Shown here: one piece after another, positions 46,474-59,358 of the stretch | Layout: each line of letters starts with the position of its first letter | Numbering within the stretch: position 1 is the first letter of the stretch | DNA from: Raphanus sativus | Taxonomy: Eukaryota > Streptophyta > Magnoliopsida > Brassicales > Brassicaceae | DNA length: 64,000 nucleotides | NCBI RefSeq assembly: GCF_000801105.2 | Contig: NC_079512.1 | Location: forward strand, 39,201,848-39,265,847 | Direction of reading: 5' to 3' | Translations under genes and position numbers: made by a program | The notes under the pieces: generated by a model | Seen by the model: the letters and a program-made list of their open reading frames with translations, nothing else | The model's database searches: none | What the model was told of the DNA's origin: nothing

Positions 46474-48824
46474 TTATATCTGTTTACCAACAATGGGACG
46501 TGATTTGCACATGGTTCTCAACGGCACTAGTTTGGGCAGCGTGGCTCCTTTTTCTTCAGTCATGTCTACAAGTTCCTCACCAACTCTTTCCCATTCGAAA
46601 CATTGAATCAAAGTTGCAAGAACCAGAGTCACTAATCGTTGAGCAAGTCCAGCTCCAGGACAAGCTCTTCGTCCCATCCCAAATGGCAATAGCTTATCAG
46701 CCTCTCCTTCTTTTTCAAATCTCTCTGGCTTGAATAGCTCCGGATCGTCCCATAACGTTGGGTCTCTATGCATAGCCCACACGTTAGTCAACACTATCGT
46801 ACCACGTGGGATATCGTATCCCGCCACTTTACAATCATCCGAGGACACATGAGGTAGTAGTAACGGAACCGCAGGATACAAGCGTAGTGTTTCTGACACA
46901 ATGTTTTGGAGATAAGGGAGATTGACAATATCCGGTTCGTCTACTAACCGGTCAAAACCGATCTTATCATCTATTTCGTTTCTCGCTTTTCTTAGTACTT
47001 CTGGATGGTTCAACAAATTTGACATGGCCCATTCGAGTGTCACCGCTGAGGTATCTGTCCCTCCAACTGTCAGAGTCTGCGCATATTGGTTATTATTAAA
47101 CTTTATTGTATATTTGTATAAATAAATAACACTACTTATTGATATCGATACTTACGAGTATGAGTCCTTTGATGAGGACATCCGTGTAGTACTCGGGTTG
47201 GGTTTCTTGGAGAGAAAGCAAACTATCGATCATAGTTTGACCTTTTTCTTTATCTGCACGTTTCTCATCGACAATCCTCTGTAATAAGGCATCAAACCGA
47301 TTCCCCAAGTTCTTGATTCGCTTTTCATAATTGGTGAACCAACGAACGATCGAAAGATAATCAGCTGGGTTCCCAGCACCGGCGCTGGTCACCATCTCCG
47401 CCACAAGTTGCCTCACTGACTTAGCTTCGTCGTTTTCTTCACCGTAGTATCGCTTTCCGGCCACCATTCTGATGACGTTATTGGATGCCAAATTGGCTAA
47501 TAGTGATTTCATCTCCACCTCCACAAAACCCTGGGAGTACCATTAAATGCAAGAGTAAACGTTACTAGGAAACTAACAAGTATACTTAATTATGCTGTTT
47601 TTTGTTTGCTTTGACATATTAAAAATGATTTAGCGAAAATATGGTTGTGTTTATTTTGGACTGAAACCAAATATTTAACCAACTGAATACAATAAAACCT
47701 TTTTTTTTACAACTACAATCAAACCTAAATATAAATTATTACGTAAGTTAGATTCAAGTTTGAGTAATTGAGTTATGTTCCTTCTTTGTCGGCAAGTGTT
47801 ATGCTCACTTATAGTTTGTGGGATGTCTCTATATAGTAGGAGTATATACAATAGTATAATGGTGCCATGGTGGTGGATTTCGAAGATTAATAGTTTTATA
47901 AATACACGCTAACCTCGGGAAAAACTTACTTTCTCACTGGAAAAAGTAAACTAAGCACATCGATTAGATAAATCATTCTTAAGTTAGTGAAAATAAAAGA
48001 CTTCAAAACAATTTTTAATGAATTTATTTTGTTAAAGTATTAACCTAGTTAACAAGTTGAAGAGAAAATGAAAAAGAATGTGTATATTTTTGGTTTTTCT
48101 TTATATTAATATTTTGGATTTTTACATAACATAATTTAAGTTTGTTTATTTTTACACTATTAAAATGGTGAGATGCTTTTTAGATTATCTGTACTGCTGG
48201 CCTGCTCTAAATAGGTATTGTTGTTTATAGAAAAAAAAACTGTAAAAGAAAAAATGTAACTAGTAATTAGTAAAGGATAAAACCAAAATAATGTAAAGAA
48301 AAATGTAATGATGAGGAGCGTACGTGTAAGGAGTCTAGGGAAAGACGTGAGATGAGGCGTTGGATCTCGTCCTTACGGATATGCAAAAACGAATTAAGTC
48401 TCTGAGTCGAGAATATCTCTACGGCCGTTATGCGTCGGAGATTCCTCCAGTGGTCGCCGTAAGATGCCGCGAGTAAATGGGTGGAGTTGTAGCCTACATG
48501 TTTGCTCACTATGAACTTGGGACGATTTGCAAGAACGACGTCGTTACCAGTGAAACACTCTTCGGCCATTGAACGTGAGGAGATGACATAAACGAGGCGG
48601 TTTCCGAGCCATAGTTTGAAGATTGGAGCATTTCCTATGGATTTGGAGAGGGAAAGGAATGAGCGGTGGAGCGGTGGCTTGAGGAGGTGGAGGTGGCCTA
48701 TTAATGGCAAAGAGATCGCCGGAGACGGTGGCAGGTTAATTTTCCGTTTGGATCTTGTGAGCAAGATTTTGGTGGAGATAAAGAGAAAGAGAGAAGAGAG
48801 GATTAAGAGTTGTGCAACGTCCAT
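46474..48824 (-). CDS. Cytochrome P450, CYP81D subfamily (copy 1), intact
   Basis: Exons 48824-48324, 47530-47156 and 47076-46474 (1479 nt, 492 residues) with GT-AG sites. N-terminal anchor ([12 protein letters not shown]), NLPPSPA hinge, WRNLRR, I-helix [25 protein letters not shown], heme loop [18 protein letters not shown], and the CYP81D ending [17 protein letters not shown]. The family normally has two to three exons and about 500 residues, so it is complete. CYP81D enzymes are ER monooxygenases with largely unknown substrates, often induced by stress and xenobiotics. Probably corresponds to A. thaliana At4g37320 or a neighbour; exact orthology inside the tandem array is not resolved. 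Confidence 0.9.
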
Positions 48825-49667
48825 TTTTTCTTTCTTTTTCGAAGTCTTTCTTTAGTCTTAATTTGTTGTTAAATGTGACCTAGGTCTTCGTTCGCGTCAG
48901 GCAACGAAAACCTTATAATATGTGATTATATTGTCCTTTTCTCTCTGTATGTACAGAGTAAAGAATAAGATAAGTTATGTGATCTAGATCCATTGCCGGT
49001 GACGTGTCAAAAATAGAGATAAAATGCTGTGTTTGCAGGTGATTGTACACAATTGGTACTATTTTGTAATAAAGAAAACGTATCAACTGTTTTCATACCA
49101 CTCATCTCTTAAAAGTTAAAACGAAGAGAAGTTTTGCAATTGCATCCGTATGAATTGATAAAAAAAAAGTTTTATTAAAAATGAAAGTATATATTAAAAA
49201 TTGCAAATAGAATCACAAATGTATTGTTAAATTTTATATTTTCTAATTAAGATTCAGTAACTAGTATCACAATTTAAATTTATAAGAATTCTTAACTTCT
49301 TTTTTTTTTAGCAACCAACAAAAGATTTATAAATCTAAACTTGAGTTCAATACAGTGGGGGTAGAGAAGCATAGAAAACTTGAGTTCAATAAGAATTCTT
49401 AACTATTTAAAGCACTAAGATATATACATTCTTAATATAAAAATATTTTTTATAAAATATAATACAAATTTTGTAAGAACAAATTATTCATAAAATTTAT
49501 AACTTTTATCTAAATAAAATGTAATAAGTATTATTAATTATATTAAATAATGTATAACTTAAAATACATTAACTTACATTTAACTATCAACTAATTGCAT
49601 AACTTCACAACAACAATAAAGTTTAGGAATGATTGTCCATACCTACATTACTTTGAAAAAGGCAAAA
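48825..49667. other. Intergenic between two CYP81D genes
   Basis: Promoter of CYP81D copy 1 and 3' flank of copy 2; AT-rich. No gene was seen. Confidence 0.4.
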
Positions 49668-51662
49668 CTAAGCGGACTCGTTAAGGATTTTACCAACAAA
49701 GGTACGTGCTCTACACATGGCTACCAGAGGTCTAGCTTTAGGCATTGTGACTCCTCCAGCTTCAGTCATATCCACCTCTTCTTCTCCAACCCTCTCCCAT
49801 TCAAAACATTGAATCAAAGACGCGAGAGTCAAGCTCACCAGCCGTTGAGCCAGTCCTGATCCAGGACACGCCCTTCTTCCTAACCCGAACGTCATTAGCT
49901 TATGAGCCACGCCTTCTTTCTCGAACCTCTCTGGCTTGAAAGTCTCGGGATCATCCCATAGCTGAGGATCTCTGTGCATAGCCCATAGATTCACCAATAG
50001 TGTCGTCCCTTGTGGCATATCATACCCTCCTACTTTACAGTCTTCCGATGCGACGTGAGGCACCGACAAAGGCCCCGCAGGGTATAGACGTAATGTTTCA
50101 GACACAATGTTCTGAAGACAAGGAAGGTTGGAGATGTCTGATTCCTCCACAAGCCTGTTGAAACCAACTTTACTGTCGATTTCTTCTCTCGCCTTGCTCA
50201 ATTCCTCTGGATGGTTCAGCAAACTCGACAAGGCCCATTCCAACGTTACCGCTGATGTATCAGTGCCCGCCAAAATCAAAGACTGCACGTTACACTTCTC
50301 GGTTACTTAAATTACAAGCATTTCAATGTGACAAAAATTAAATGAATGTTCTAGGTTATAATAACTTACGAGTATGGTTCCTTTGATGGTGCGGTCCGTG
50401 TAGTACTCTGGTTGTGTTTCTTGCAGAGAAAGCAAGTGATCGATCATCGTGTTTCCGTTCTCCTTAGCTGCTCGCCTTTCATCAACCAATCCTTGCAAGA
50501 ACTCATCAAACCTACCAGCTAGCTCTTTAACACGTTTCTCGAAACCCGTGACCCAACGCAGGACAGGTAAATAGTCAACAGCATTTCCGGCACCAAAAAC
50601 ACTCATCAGGTCCGCGATAACCTGCCTTACGTGTTTGGCCTCCGAGTTTTCCTCTGCACCATCCCCGTAGTAACGTTTTCCGGCCACCATGCGGATGATA
50701 TTGTTAAATGTTAAGTCGGAAAACATTGACTTGATCTCCACCTTGATAAAATCCTGCAAATTATATAATACCCACTATTAAATTAATGACAATTCACATG
50801 ACTTCATTTAGGTTTCGACTGTTTCAACAAAAGTTACGAGTTTACATTTCAGCTAACATAAAATAATTTCACATTTTTGAAATGTAAATTATTTTGGTGC
50901 TTCATATAATATTTGTGTAATTAACAAAAAGAATATTGCTCAATTTATTTTGATTTATTGAATTTTCCACAGATTTCTATCCAAAATTAGCGATGCACGT
51001 TTCTAGAAACCGAATCTTGCTAACAGTAAGTTACCTGATTTAATGATTTAAGATTTTAAGGTTAACTTACTCTACAATTTGCAGTTTCCGTCCAAAACTA
51101 TTCAAAATCTGAATGAGTTGTCACCCCATATTTTTATTTTATTTTTGTAACTTACATGTGAAGAGTTGCGTGACAGACGAACTATAAGCCGCCTGACCTC
51201 GTCCTGGCGTATAGACAGAAATCTATTGAGGCGGTGAGCCGAGAATATCTCGACGGCGCCTATGCGACGGAGGTTTCTCCAGTGTTCACCATACGGAGCT
51301 GTGACCACGGTTGTGTGGTCATATGAGACGTATTTGGAAGCGATAGTGTTTGGCCGGTTCGCTAGTACGACGTCGTTCTTCGTGAAACATTCCTCTGCGA
51401 TTGAGTGCGAAGAGACGACGAACACGAGTCGGCTGCCGAGACGGAGGGAGAAGATGGGAGCACCGCCTAGGGACTGAGAAACTGAAAAGAAAACGCGGTG
51501 GAGCGGTGGCTTGAGTAAGCGGAGGTGGCCGATGACTGGAAGCGCGAAAGGTGGACTCGGAGGAAGTTTCGGCTTACGCTTGATTCTGTTCCTTCGGATG
51601 AAGAAGATGAGAGTAAGAACAAGGAAGAGTAGTGCGAACGTTAGTGTCTGAGCTTCTTCCAT
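49668..51662 (-). CDS. Cytochrome P450, CYP81D subfamily (copy 2), intact
   Basis: Exons 51662-51156, 50753-50370 and 50282-49668 (1506 nt, 501 residues). N-terminal anchor ([14 protein letters not shown]) followed by basic residues, KLPPSPPF hinge, WRNLRR, I-helix [24 protein letters not shown], heme loop [18 protein letters not shown] and the ending [20 protein letters not shown]. All key P450 residues are present. The intron positions match those of copy 1 exactly, so the two arose by tandem duplication. Likely ortholog among At4g37330/At4g37340, not resolved. Confidence 0.92.
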
Positions 51663-53292
51663 GTGGTTTGGTTGATGCCTTCCACTAGGACTTGGGATTA
51701 TAAACGAAGAAGATGTGGCTAAGATTCAAGAATCTTCTTGGTTGATAAACAACGTTATATACTAATTAATACACGTGGGTTTTGAAAACATCACAAACTC
51801 TTATCTTTCCATTTGAATGACCCATAACGTTATCAGCTATCAACATCATTGTCGAGTACCTTTATTATTTTGAGGATTTTACCAAAAGTTTTAACAAAAG
51901 AAGCGGCCTCACGGGATATCTTACAAACAGAGAGCCACGTTCTCTGCACACATGGCTTCTATAGGGTTGTTTAGAAGTATATGGATTTTAAGAGTATACG
52001 AGACTTTGATCCATTGTTTAGACATATGTGTCTCGTTTGCGATACATGTCAATCAAAGCCTGCAACATTGAGGCTTTGGTAATTCTTTGAACTAGGAATC
52101 AGTTAACAAGTGGTGATTTGATTGAAATTCAGGCCCATATGTATACGCAATAGGGCCATTATATTTATATTAAATGGTCTAGGTCCACTTATAAATAACA
52201 AATTGATTATTGTTTTTTTTTTGTATTCTTTTTTTTTGTTTTTGTATTCTTTTGTGTGGTTAAAACGTAACATAGCAATCAGAAAAAATGTAGCTTATTA
52301 AATACGTACCTGTTTAGTGTCAGCTGCTTGTAATTAATCAAATGGTCTGGTCACTGGTGTAGCTTATTAGATACTGTATTTAAAAAAGATTCATGTCTGC
52401 GAATCTTTTGAATTAATTTATGTTGATCTGAAATATAAACACAAAATGCACATTGATTTGTATATAATATATATATATATATTAGATGGGCTCAGTCTAC
52501 TACTAAAATGGTTAAAACAGTATCTAGTAATATGGCGAGCAGGAGTAAATGTAGCTTCTATACACTGTATTTCGAAAATTCACAAGTATACAAATTGTCC
52601 TTGACCAGACAAAAGCCAAACTTGTGAAAAGAAGACGGAAGCCTACAAATTACAATACAGTAGAAAGATTTGGTCGGGACAAAGATCTAGAATCAAAGAA
52701 GTTTGACTATATACGAAGTATGAATCATAATAAAGATACTAATCAAGAAATTGTAATTAAGAAAAGTGAAAAAGAAAACAAGAAGATAGACAAAACCTAG
52801 AGAGGGGTGAAAAGGAAAAGAGGGAAAGAGACAAAAGGTGTAAGAAGAAACATATTTAATTTGTGTCGAAAACTAAAGATATGTCCCGTTGTCTCCTGGT
52901 CCCAACCTTGGTCATGTGACGTTCCCGTCAAGTTCTGTTTTAATTTCTCTTTTTTTTGGAAAAAAAATAATTTCTTATTTACACTTCTACTAAATAGAAT
53001 TACGTGAAAATATATATTATAAAATAAATATATCCGGTTTGGGTCTAACTATCTAAAACTCCACCGTCTACAAATAAAAAGTGTGGTTTTATCATAACCA
53101 TACATTATAAACACCGAGCGTAGAGAATATGAAAGGAATTGAACACTTAAACTGGAACGTCTCTCGAAAACGAAAGCGACTGAACAGAAATTCGGTGGTT
53201 GGATTGCTACGGCTTTTCTTTGTCGTAATGCCTCACCCGACTCGTCCTCTATCTTTGTGGTAAATAAACATGTATAATAACGTATACGTATT
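51663..53292. other. Intergenic to the assembly gap
   Basis: Promoter of CYP81D copy 2, then AT-rich DNA. No gene was recognised. Confidence 0.4.
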
Positions 53293-53392
53293 NNNNNNNN
53301 NNNNNNNNNNNNNNNNNNNNNNNNNNNNNNNNNNNNNNNNNNNNNNNNNNNNNNNNNNNNNNNNNNNNNNNNNNNNNNNNNNNNNNNNNNNN
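53293..53392. other. Assembly gap of exactly 100 N
   Basis: One hundred N, the usual placeholder for a gap of unknown size between contigs. The synteny order changes direction here (see findings). Confidence 0.99.
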
Positions 53393-54328
53393 TCAGGGTA
53401 ATCTACTAATATGATGGTTTCATAGTTTAATCTTATTAATTTATGTTGTTGATCGAAAATGATTATTGAGTTTTACTTTAAAATCGGAATGTGATTTTTT
53501 TGGTAACTGATAACTATATGTACCAAATTTCAGCAAACAAAAAAAGCTATATGTAAAACAATTTGGTTATAAAGATTTTGACCTAGCTAATGGTTCACAG
53601 TTGAGCTTGAATGTTTGACACAACTTGATTGGTAAGAATCTGATTACTTCACTATTAGTTGGCAATACTAAGCAAATTATAAGCCTATGTTTTGTCATTA
53701 TAAAAGGTTACTTTCCTGGTTTTTAATTGTTGTATTCTATGTCACTATTAGTTTTCTTCGATAGTTTGGTGCAGAATATAGTGTAGAAAGTTTCGTGTAG
53801 ACGCATGTGCAATGCGCAACAAACCTTACCAACTATGTACTATAATAACAAGGTCAAAACTAGAAAAAAAAACAATGTGTCCAAACTGTTACATTTAAAA
53901 TGCACAAACATTTTCTATGAATGTAGTGTGTTCTCCCATATGACATTTGCTATTTAATTGAACAAATACAGATTGTAGGTTTTTAAAAAAGAAGGTTTAA
54001 AAAAAAAGGTTTTAAAAATATAGTAAATAAAGTCTCCAAAACTAGACCTATGTTTTTTGCTGAATAAATAGTAATAAATTTAATCTAATTGGGTTATATT
54101 AAATATGTGAGCGTGATCAAATATTTTAGAACCTAAAGATAAGTGGATCCAAGTACAACTATAAAATTGGTGCGAGTTTAGGATATCTAGAATACGATGG
54201 AATCCTATATAATGTATGCACTGAGAAACAATTCGAATATTATTCTTTTTCCTACCAAGCTACAATTTTATCACGTTTCCCTGAACTATAAAAGAGAAAT
54301 AAACTATAAACTGGTGAAAAAACTCTGA
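53393..54328. other. Intergenic AT-rich DNA, nothing recognised
   Basis: Right of the gap; ends at the 3' flank of the CASPL gene. No gene. Confidence 0.4.
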
Positions 54329-55759
54329 CTAATGAGAAAATAGAGAAGGAAGAAGACGAAAGTTAAAGAAAGTGGAAGCAAATGAAAGAAACGAAGACAA
54401 GAGAGCCATTGTCGCCGATAACTTGTACGATCACAATGCTTCTCTCCAGCGCCGATCAAAATTACGGTCACACTCGCCGTTGAGCATGCACCTCCCAGTG
54501 ACAAAACGACAAAACCTGAATAAACACAAAGATCATTATTTTTTTTACTACATTGGAGTACTTTAACTTACACTATACTACTTTTGTGTGATTATGTTAA
54601 TTGGTTATTTATAAATGTAAAGAAAAACGACATTAAAGTTCCTTTGAAGAGCGATCAAAATTTAGAGTCCACCACAATCCAACACGACAAAATAGATGTA
54701 CAAGTTGATGTAATCTAGTGATTAAAGCAAAGCAAGTGATCGACATTCCACTGTAATTGCGATGTACTAGATGTTCATATGATGCTGTGATTAGTTGGAT
54801 CAACTTTATCTAGCTTTGGTATGACTCGTTTTACATGGACCAGTTTTAAAATAAATATGATAATTTCAACAATGTATACTAATAATGCTTCATTACTTTG
54901 AGACTGCACCACAAAGTCCCATTACCAAAAAAATAAGTAGAGTCTAAGTTAAACAAGAAACAAAACGAAAAACAACAGTTTTTGCATAACAATGTTAAGG
55001 ATTATTGACCTGAAATTTTAGAACATTGGATCTATTTTTTTTTACAGTGGATACCATTATTCGATAACTAAAGCTTATCCTTTCAATGGCTAATGTTATT
55101 TGGATATCCATCTTTCTCATATGGTCCACTATATAGACATTATAGTGGAAGAAGTTATTGCAGAAAAGCAAATTTAAGTTGTGGAATGTGTTGCAATTTC
55201 AATGGTTCTTGCATTGTATTTTGATAGCAACCAATCAAAATATAATCTTATATACACGACTTGTCTATTACTAGCCACAATTGATTTATTTGGTAATACC
55301 TTTTCAAAATATTTGGTTCATTTAAAACGCATTTCTAATCAAATGAACCAATTGTATTAATCTCCTTCAGATGAATGTAGCTTAGGTTACATACACACAT
55401 AGAATTATAGATAACTTACAAAGTCTCCAGAGACGATGACAGATAAAACTGTTGCCTGCAGAGGAAGTCTCTGAACGATGATGGAATAAGCTTCAATCAG
55501 GGCTAACGTAACGCTCCATGGTGTCACTAAACCCATCACTGTAACTAAATAACTGCTTCACAACAGTCATAAGTATCTTCAAAAACATGTTTTTACAGTT
55601 TAAAATGAAATGTTTTCAACTCTTTTTTTTTTACCAGAAGGCAGTGTAAGCGTAGAAATCGTCGTCATCGTTGAAGCACATGAAAAGAAGCGAAGCAGAA
55701 GAAAACAGAACCTGTCCAAGACGTAGACCAACGCTTGAGCTGGTTCCAACCACTTCCAT
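54329..55759 (-). pseudogene. CASP-like membrane protein (CASPL5C3-like), two one-base deletions in exon 3
   Basis: Exons 55759-55635, 55552-55420 and 54515-54329. Exon 1 starts MEVVGTSSSVGLRLGQVLFS, exon 2 continues CYLVTVMGLVTPWSV, and exon 3 carries LGGACSTASVTV; four short membrane segments and the CASP/MARVEL-like pattern identify the family, which forms plasma-membrane scaffolds. In exon 3 the frame breaks twice: one T is missing near 54502-54505 (before LSLGGAC) and one near 54426 (after CDR). Restoring both would give 148 residues, the usual size, and a stop at 54329. Because both breaks are one-base losses in base runs, they could be sequence errors rather than a real pseudogene. Corresponds to At4g37235. 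Confidence 0.75.
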
Positions 55760-56235
55760 GTCATTCTTACATGCTTCGTTCTTCCATTTATGGGTTTTTA
55801 TAAGAGTGGAACTTTGATAGATGACAAAAGTAAGAAACAGAGGAAAGGTCCTCTGTTTTTTCTCAGACAGGAGGTAAGTAGAAGTGACAACAATGGGTCA
55901 TAAAAGGCATTAATGGTTTGCTTAATTATGGATTTGTTCTTATTTTTCTTAACCAAAAAATCATCCTCTTTGCTGTTACAAGCAATAATCCAGATCTAGA
56001 AATATGATAATCTTAATCACTAATAATTAGTCTTTTAGTCACAATAATTAGCTTGTGATTAAAACCAAAAGTGAAACAGCTAAACCACAAAAATGATGGC
56101 ATTCCACATGTACTAATGATCTGGAATCAATAATCTTTTGGAGACACGTAACATTTACTGGCACAAAGAGACATATAGATTGATTAACAATAATAGTAAG
56201 CAAAAATAGAAAAAAGGATTTAAACGATTAAAAGT
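55760..56235. other. Intergenic upstream of CASPL, nothing else recognised
   Basis: Promoter region of the minus-strand CASPL gene; AT-rich. Confidence 0.4.
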
Positions 56236-56905
56236 AGGCATGGGCGTTCGGGTACCCATTCGTTTCGGTTCAGTCTATTCGGGTTTCGGGTTTTTGGAGT
56301 CAAAGATTTCAGCCCCATTCGGATATTTCTAAATTTTGGTTCGGGTTCGGTTCGGATCTTTACGGTTTTCGGTTCGGGTTCGGATAACCCATTTAAAATG
56401 TTTTTAAATTTTCAAAATTCATTATATACTTTAAATTTTAAAATCTAAGAAAAATAATATACTATATATTACATATAAATTTTCATAACATATATGTCAA
56501 AATACTTTAATTTAACATATAAATTGATTTTATTTGAATATTGGATAAAGAATCAATATATATTTAACTATTTTGGTGTTCAGTATACTTTAGCTATTTT
56601 AACATTTACTTTTGACTATTTGCATATATTTTCCGAGTATTTGGAAAACTTAAAGGTATCTTATATATTTTTAATATTTTTAATATACATTATATATAAT
56701 AATGTATATATTTAAGTATATAAATTTATTTCGGATACACTCGGGTACCCAAATATTTCGGTTCGGATCGGGTTCGGTTTCGGTTCTTTAAATACCGAAA
56801 TTTGAACCCGTTCAGATATTTAATCAATTCGGTTCGGATTCGGTACTACTTTTCGGATCGGATTCGGTTCGGTTTTTCGGGTTCGGATTTTTTTGCCCAG
56901 CACTA
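56236..56905. repeat. GGTTCGG-rich dispersed repeat, about 670 bp
   Basis: Begins GGCATGGGCGTTCGGGTACCC and ends GGGTTCGGATTTTTTTGCCCAGCACTA. Both borders are packed with GGTTCGG / CGGGTTCGG phrases around an AT-rich core. The ends are imperfectly inverted. Relatives lie at 45215-45800, 60810-61455 (opposite orientation) and inside the Helitron at 61944-62956. Non-coding; a common repeat type in Brassicaceae, class unknown to me. Confidence 0.6.
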
Positions 56906-57002
56906 ATTAAAAGCATCAAATCGTACTCATATAGTTTGAAGGATTCACGAGGTACAAAACGTTTTTCTCTGTTTCTTCTGTTAGAAAAAAACTTTTAAAC
57001 CT

Positions 57003-58900
57003 TCACGAAGAGTTACCATCTGCTGCTTTGTCTGAAGACTCAGGAGCTAGTTTCTTCGATGGACTAGATTCTGCATTCATCAAAACTCGCTTCACTCCTC
57101 TTCCAACAACACCCAGATGAGTAACACCTGATGATGCTCCTCCTCCTCCTCCTGCACCAGTATGAGTGGTTGAGACAGTAGGCGACTCTAAGTCTTTCCC
57201 GGTGTTCCCAGTCCCCATCCGAGAAGAGCTCATCTCACCAGCAGCAGTAGCAACAGCTTTGTCACTAGCACTTGCCTTTGCTGATGCCATGCCCATCAGC
57301 TCAGCAAGAAGTTGATTTGGGTTCTCTTGCTTGGTGCTTCAAATCTTCAAGCTGCAACAAACAAAAGTTGACATGAGTATGTGTTTTGGAGTTCTTTTTT
57401 TTTTTAAATGTCAAACGATGGTTAAGCACACTTGCCTTCTTTTCTAGCTCCTCTGCGAGACCAGATAAGGTTCTGATCTCAGCTTCTTTCTCTGAAGCAG
57501 ACTTATCATCAATGCAGGGAACATCGGATGATTGTTGGATTCCTTGGTCTATCTCAGAGACAGCCGAGGACGTTGCTGTTCCAGATGGACACTTGACCTC
57601 ATTAGTGAGCCTCTCCATCCGAGATTTGCAGATTAATATAGCCTTCTGACAATATGGTATTGCTTCCTTAGTCTGACATCCGGTCTCTAGACATGCAAAT
57701 GCGGAAGTTTCTGAAATGTTCAAGTTAAGTTCATATAAACAATCACAGAATGCACAGAAAAAAAAAGAGAGAGATATCAAAGGATACAGCTCGGTTATGT
57801 GTCGACTGTCAGGTTCAACCAATCGCTCTAAGATGGACAGAGCTTTTCTTGTAGTCACTCAAGGAAGACTCAATGTCCTCTGCATTGTTAAATAAACACA
57901 AACAAAAAATCAACCTATCACTGATGAGAAAACGGGACGTTACTGAGGTGAAATGAGAAAGAAAAGTAACCTCTCTCGAGGGAGATTTCAGCAAGGGCAG
58001 AGAGAATATCAACTTTCTCCATTGTATCAGTTGAGTGTTTGTCAGTAATAGCCCTCGCGATGTCGAGCATTTTCCATGCCATATCCAAATCAGACTCATC
58101 ATCAGCATCAGCGTCAGATATGTCATCGTCTTCACCATCCTCCCCTTCCTCTTTACCATCACAGCCTACATAAAAAAAGAGAAAAACCTAATAAGACGAG
58201 ACTGTTCAATCCGTAATCTTAAGTGAATGGAGGCACAACGACAGTCAAAACATTATAAATTCTATAAAGGTGACAAGTCTCAAAATTTAAGTACCTTCTT
58301 GCCCACCACTTGAGCTCCCTTGTCGGTCACTAGACACAACAGATGCAGCGACAGACTCGCCGTTTGCAATATTCTTAGTAATAGACTCTTGCTGAGCTTC
58401 TTCACCACCATCTTTCTTAGGCATGTTACCAAGGGGATCAGCTTCAGCCTGAGCCTTCTCCAGAGAGCAGATCCATATTTGTAATACGCGTTAACGCACT
58501 CAAACGCAAGTTCACCATAGTGTTCAACCCTACCAAGCAGCAACATAGATCTGAAGTTAACCCCTTAACACATCACTTTTGACAATAGACAAACACTTTG
58601 GACTGTGAATGAAAATCAAAACCTGATCTCAAGGGCACGGCTGAAACAGTCCACAGCTTCAGCAAAGTCACAGTCTTTCAAAAAGACGGAGCCTTTCTGA
58701 GTCAGCTCATCTGCCAACTCAATCGTCTTCTCACGCTCCTCCTCCTCAGTTACAGCACTCTCCTCCGCCGCGTTGTTGTTGTTGGTGGATTCAATGCCTG
58801 CAGATTCAACAGTGGCTTCGATCGAGGCATGATTAGGATCTAGGTTCTGCGCGACCTCCGTCACAGGCTCGTCACAGGCTGAGGCTTTTTCTTCAACCAT
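57003..58900 (-). pseudogene. NASP: Histone chaperone NASP (At4g37210-like) with four frameshifting indels
   Basis: Exons 58900-58623, 58529-58295, 58165-57971, 57879-57788, 57710-57436 and 57351-57003. Exon 1 starts MVEEKASACDEPVTEVAQNL with a TPR (KGSVFLKDCDFAEAVDCFSRAL); an acidic stretch (EEGEDGEDDDISDADADDES) interrupts the TPRs, as in SHNi-TPR proteins that bind H3; the basic C-terminus (GRGVKRVLM) ends the protein. The frame breaks at 58462 (one base lost), 57844-57847 (one A added on the coding strand), 57693 (two bases lost) and 57327 (one A added). They sum to one base net; correcting all four would give 474 residues. Intron 5 has a GC donor (AAG|GCAAGT). A true pseudogene or poor sequence quality; the second is plausible because NASP matters for H3.1/H3.3 supply. 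Confidence 0.8.
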
Positions 58901-59195
58901 GATTCAAGCTTGAGAATTGGGGTTTCTGGGTGAGGTTCCAAATCAACTAGAAATGTACCTAAAACCCTTTCTTTTCTTTTTTTTCCCCTTTGGCGGACTT
59001 AGCAAAAATGAAACAAAAAGACGTCGTCGTTTTGTGTTCTAACGCGCTGGTTATTTTGAGAAAAATTGAAATTTTCCCAAAATCAAAGAAAAATCCATTA
59101 TTTTTTCAATATATACAAAAGTGCTTGGACTTTCTAGAATGTGCAATCTTAAAATGCAAATTTTTACCACTAAAACTATTTTTTTTCTAAAATTG

Positions 59196-59249
<54 letters not shown>

Positions 59250-59358
59250 GATTTTTTTCATCATATTCTACCAGTTAGAAACATTATTAACAATTTTTAA
59301 GATTTTGAAATTTTCTAAAAATATTGATCTAGCAAGGCTATTTTTTGACAAGACACTC
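58901..59358. other. NASP upstream region with an AT microsatellite
   Basis: The promoter of NASP, then an (AT)n run at about 59200-59247. No gene. Confidence 0.5.

Noticed and set aside
51900..51975. Possible CYP81 C-terminus remnant (minus strand EAMCAENVAL)
   Set aside because: Only about ten residues resemble the family ending; too short to call.
53293..53392. N run as a biological low-complexity region
   Set aside because: Exactly 100 N; this is an assembly placeholder.
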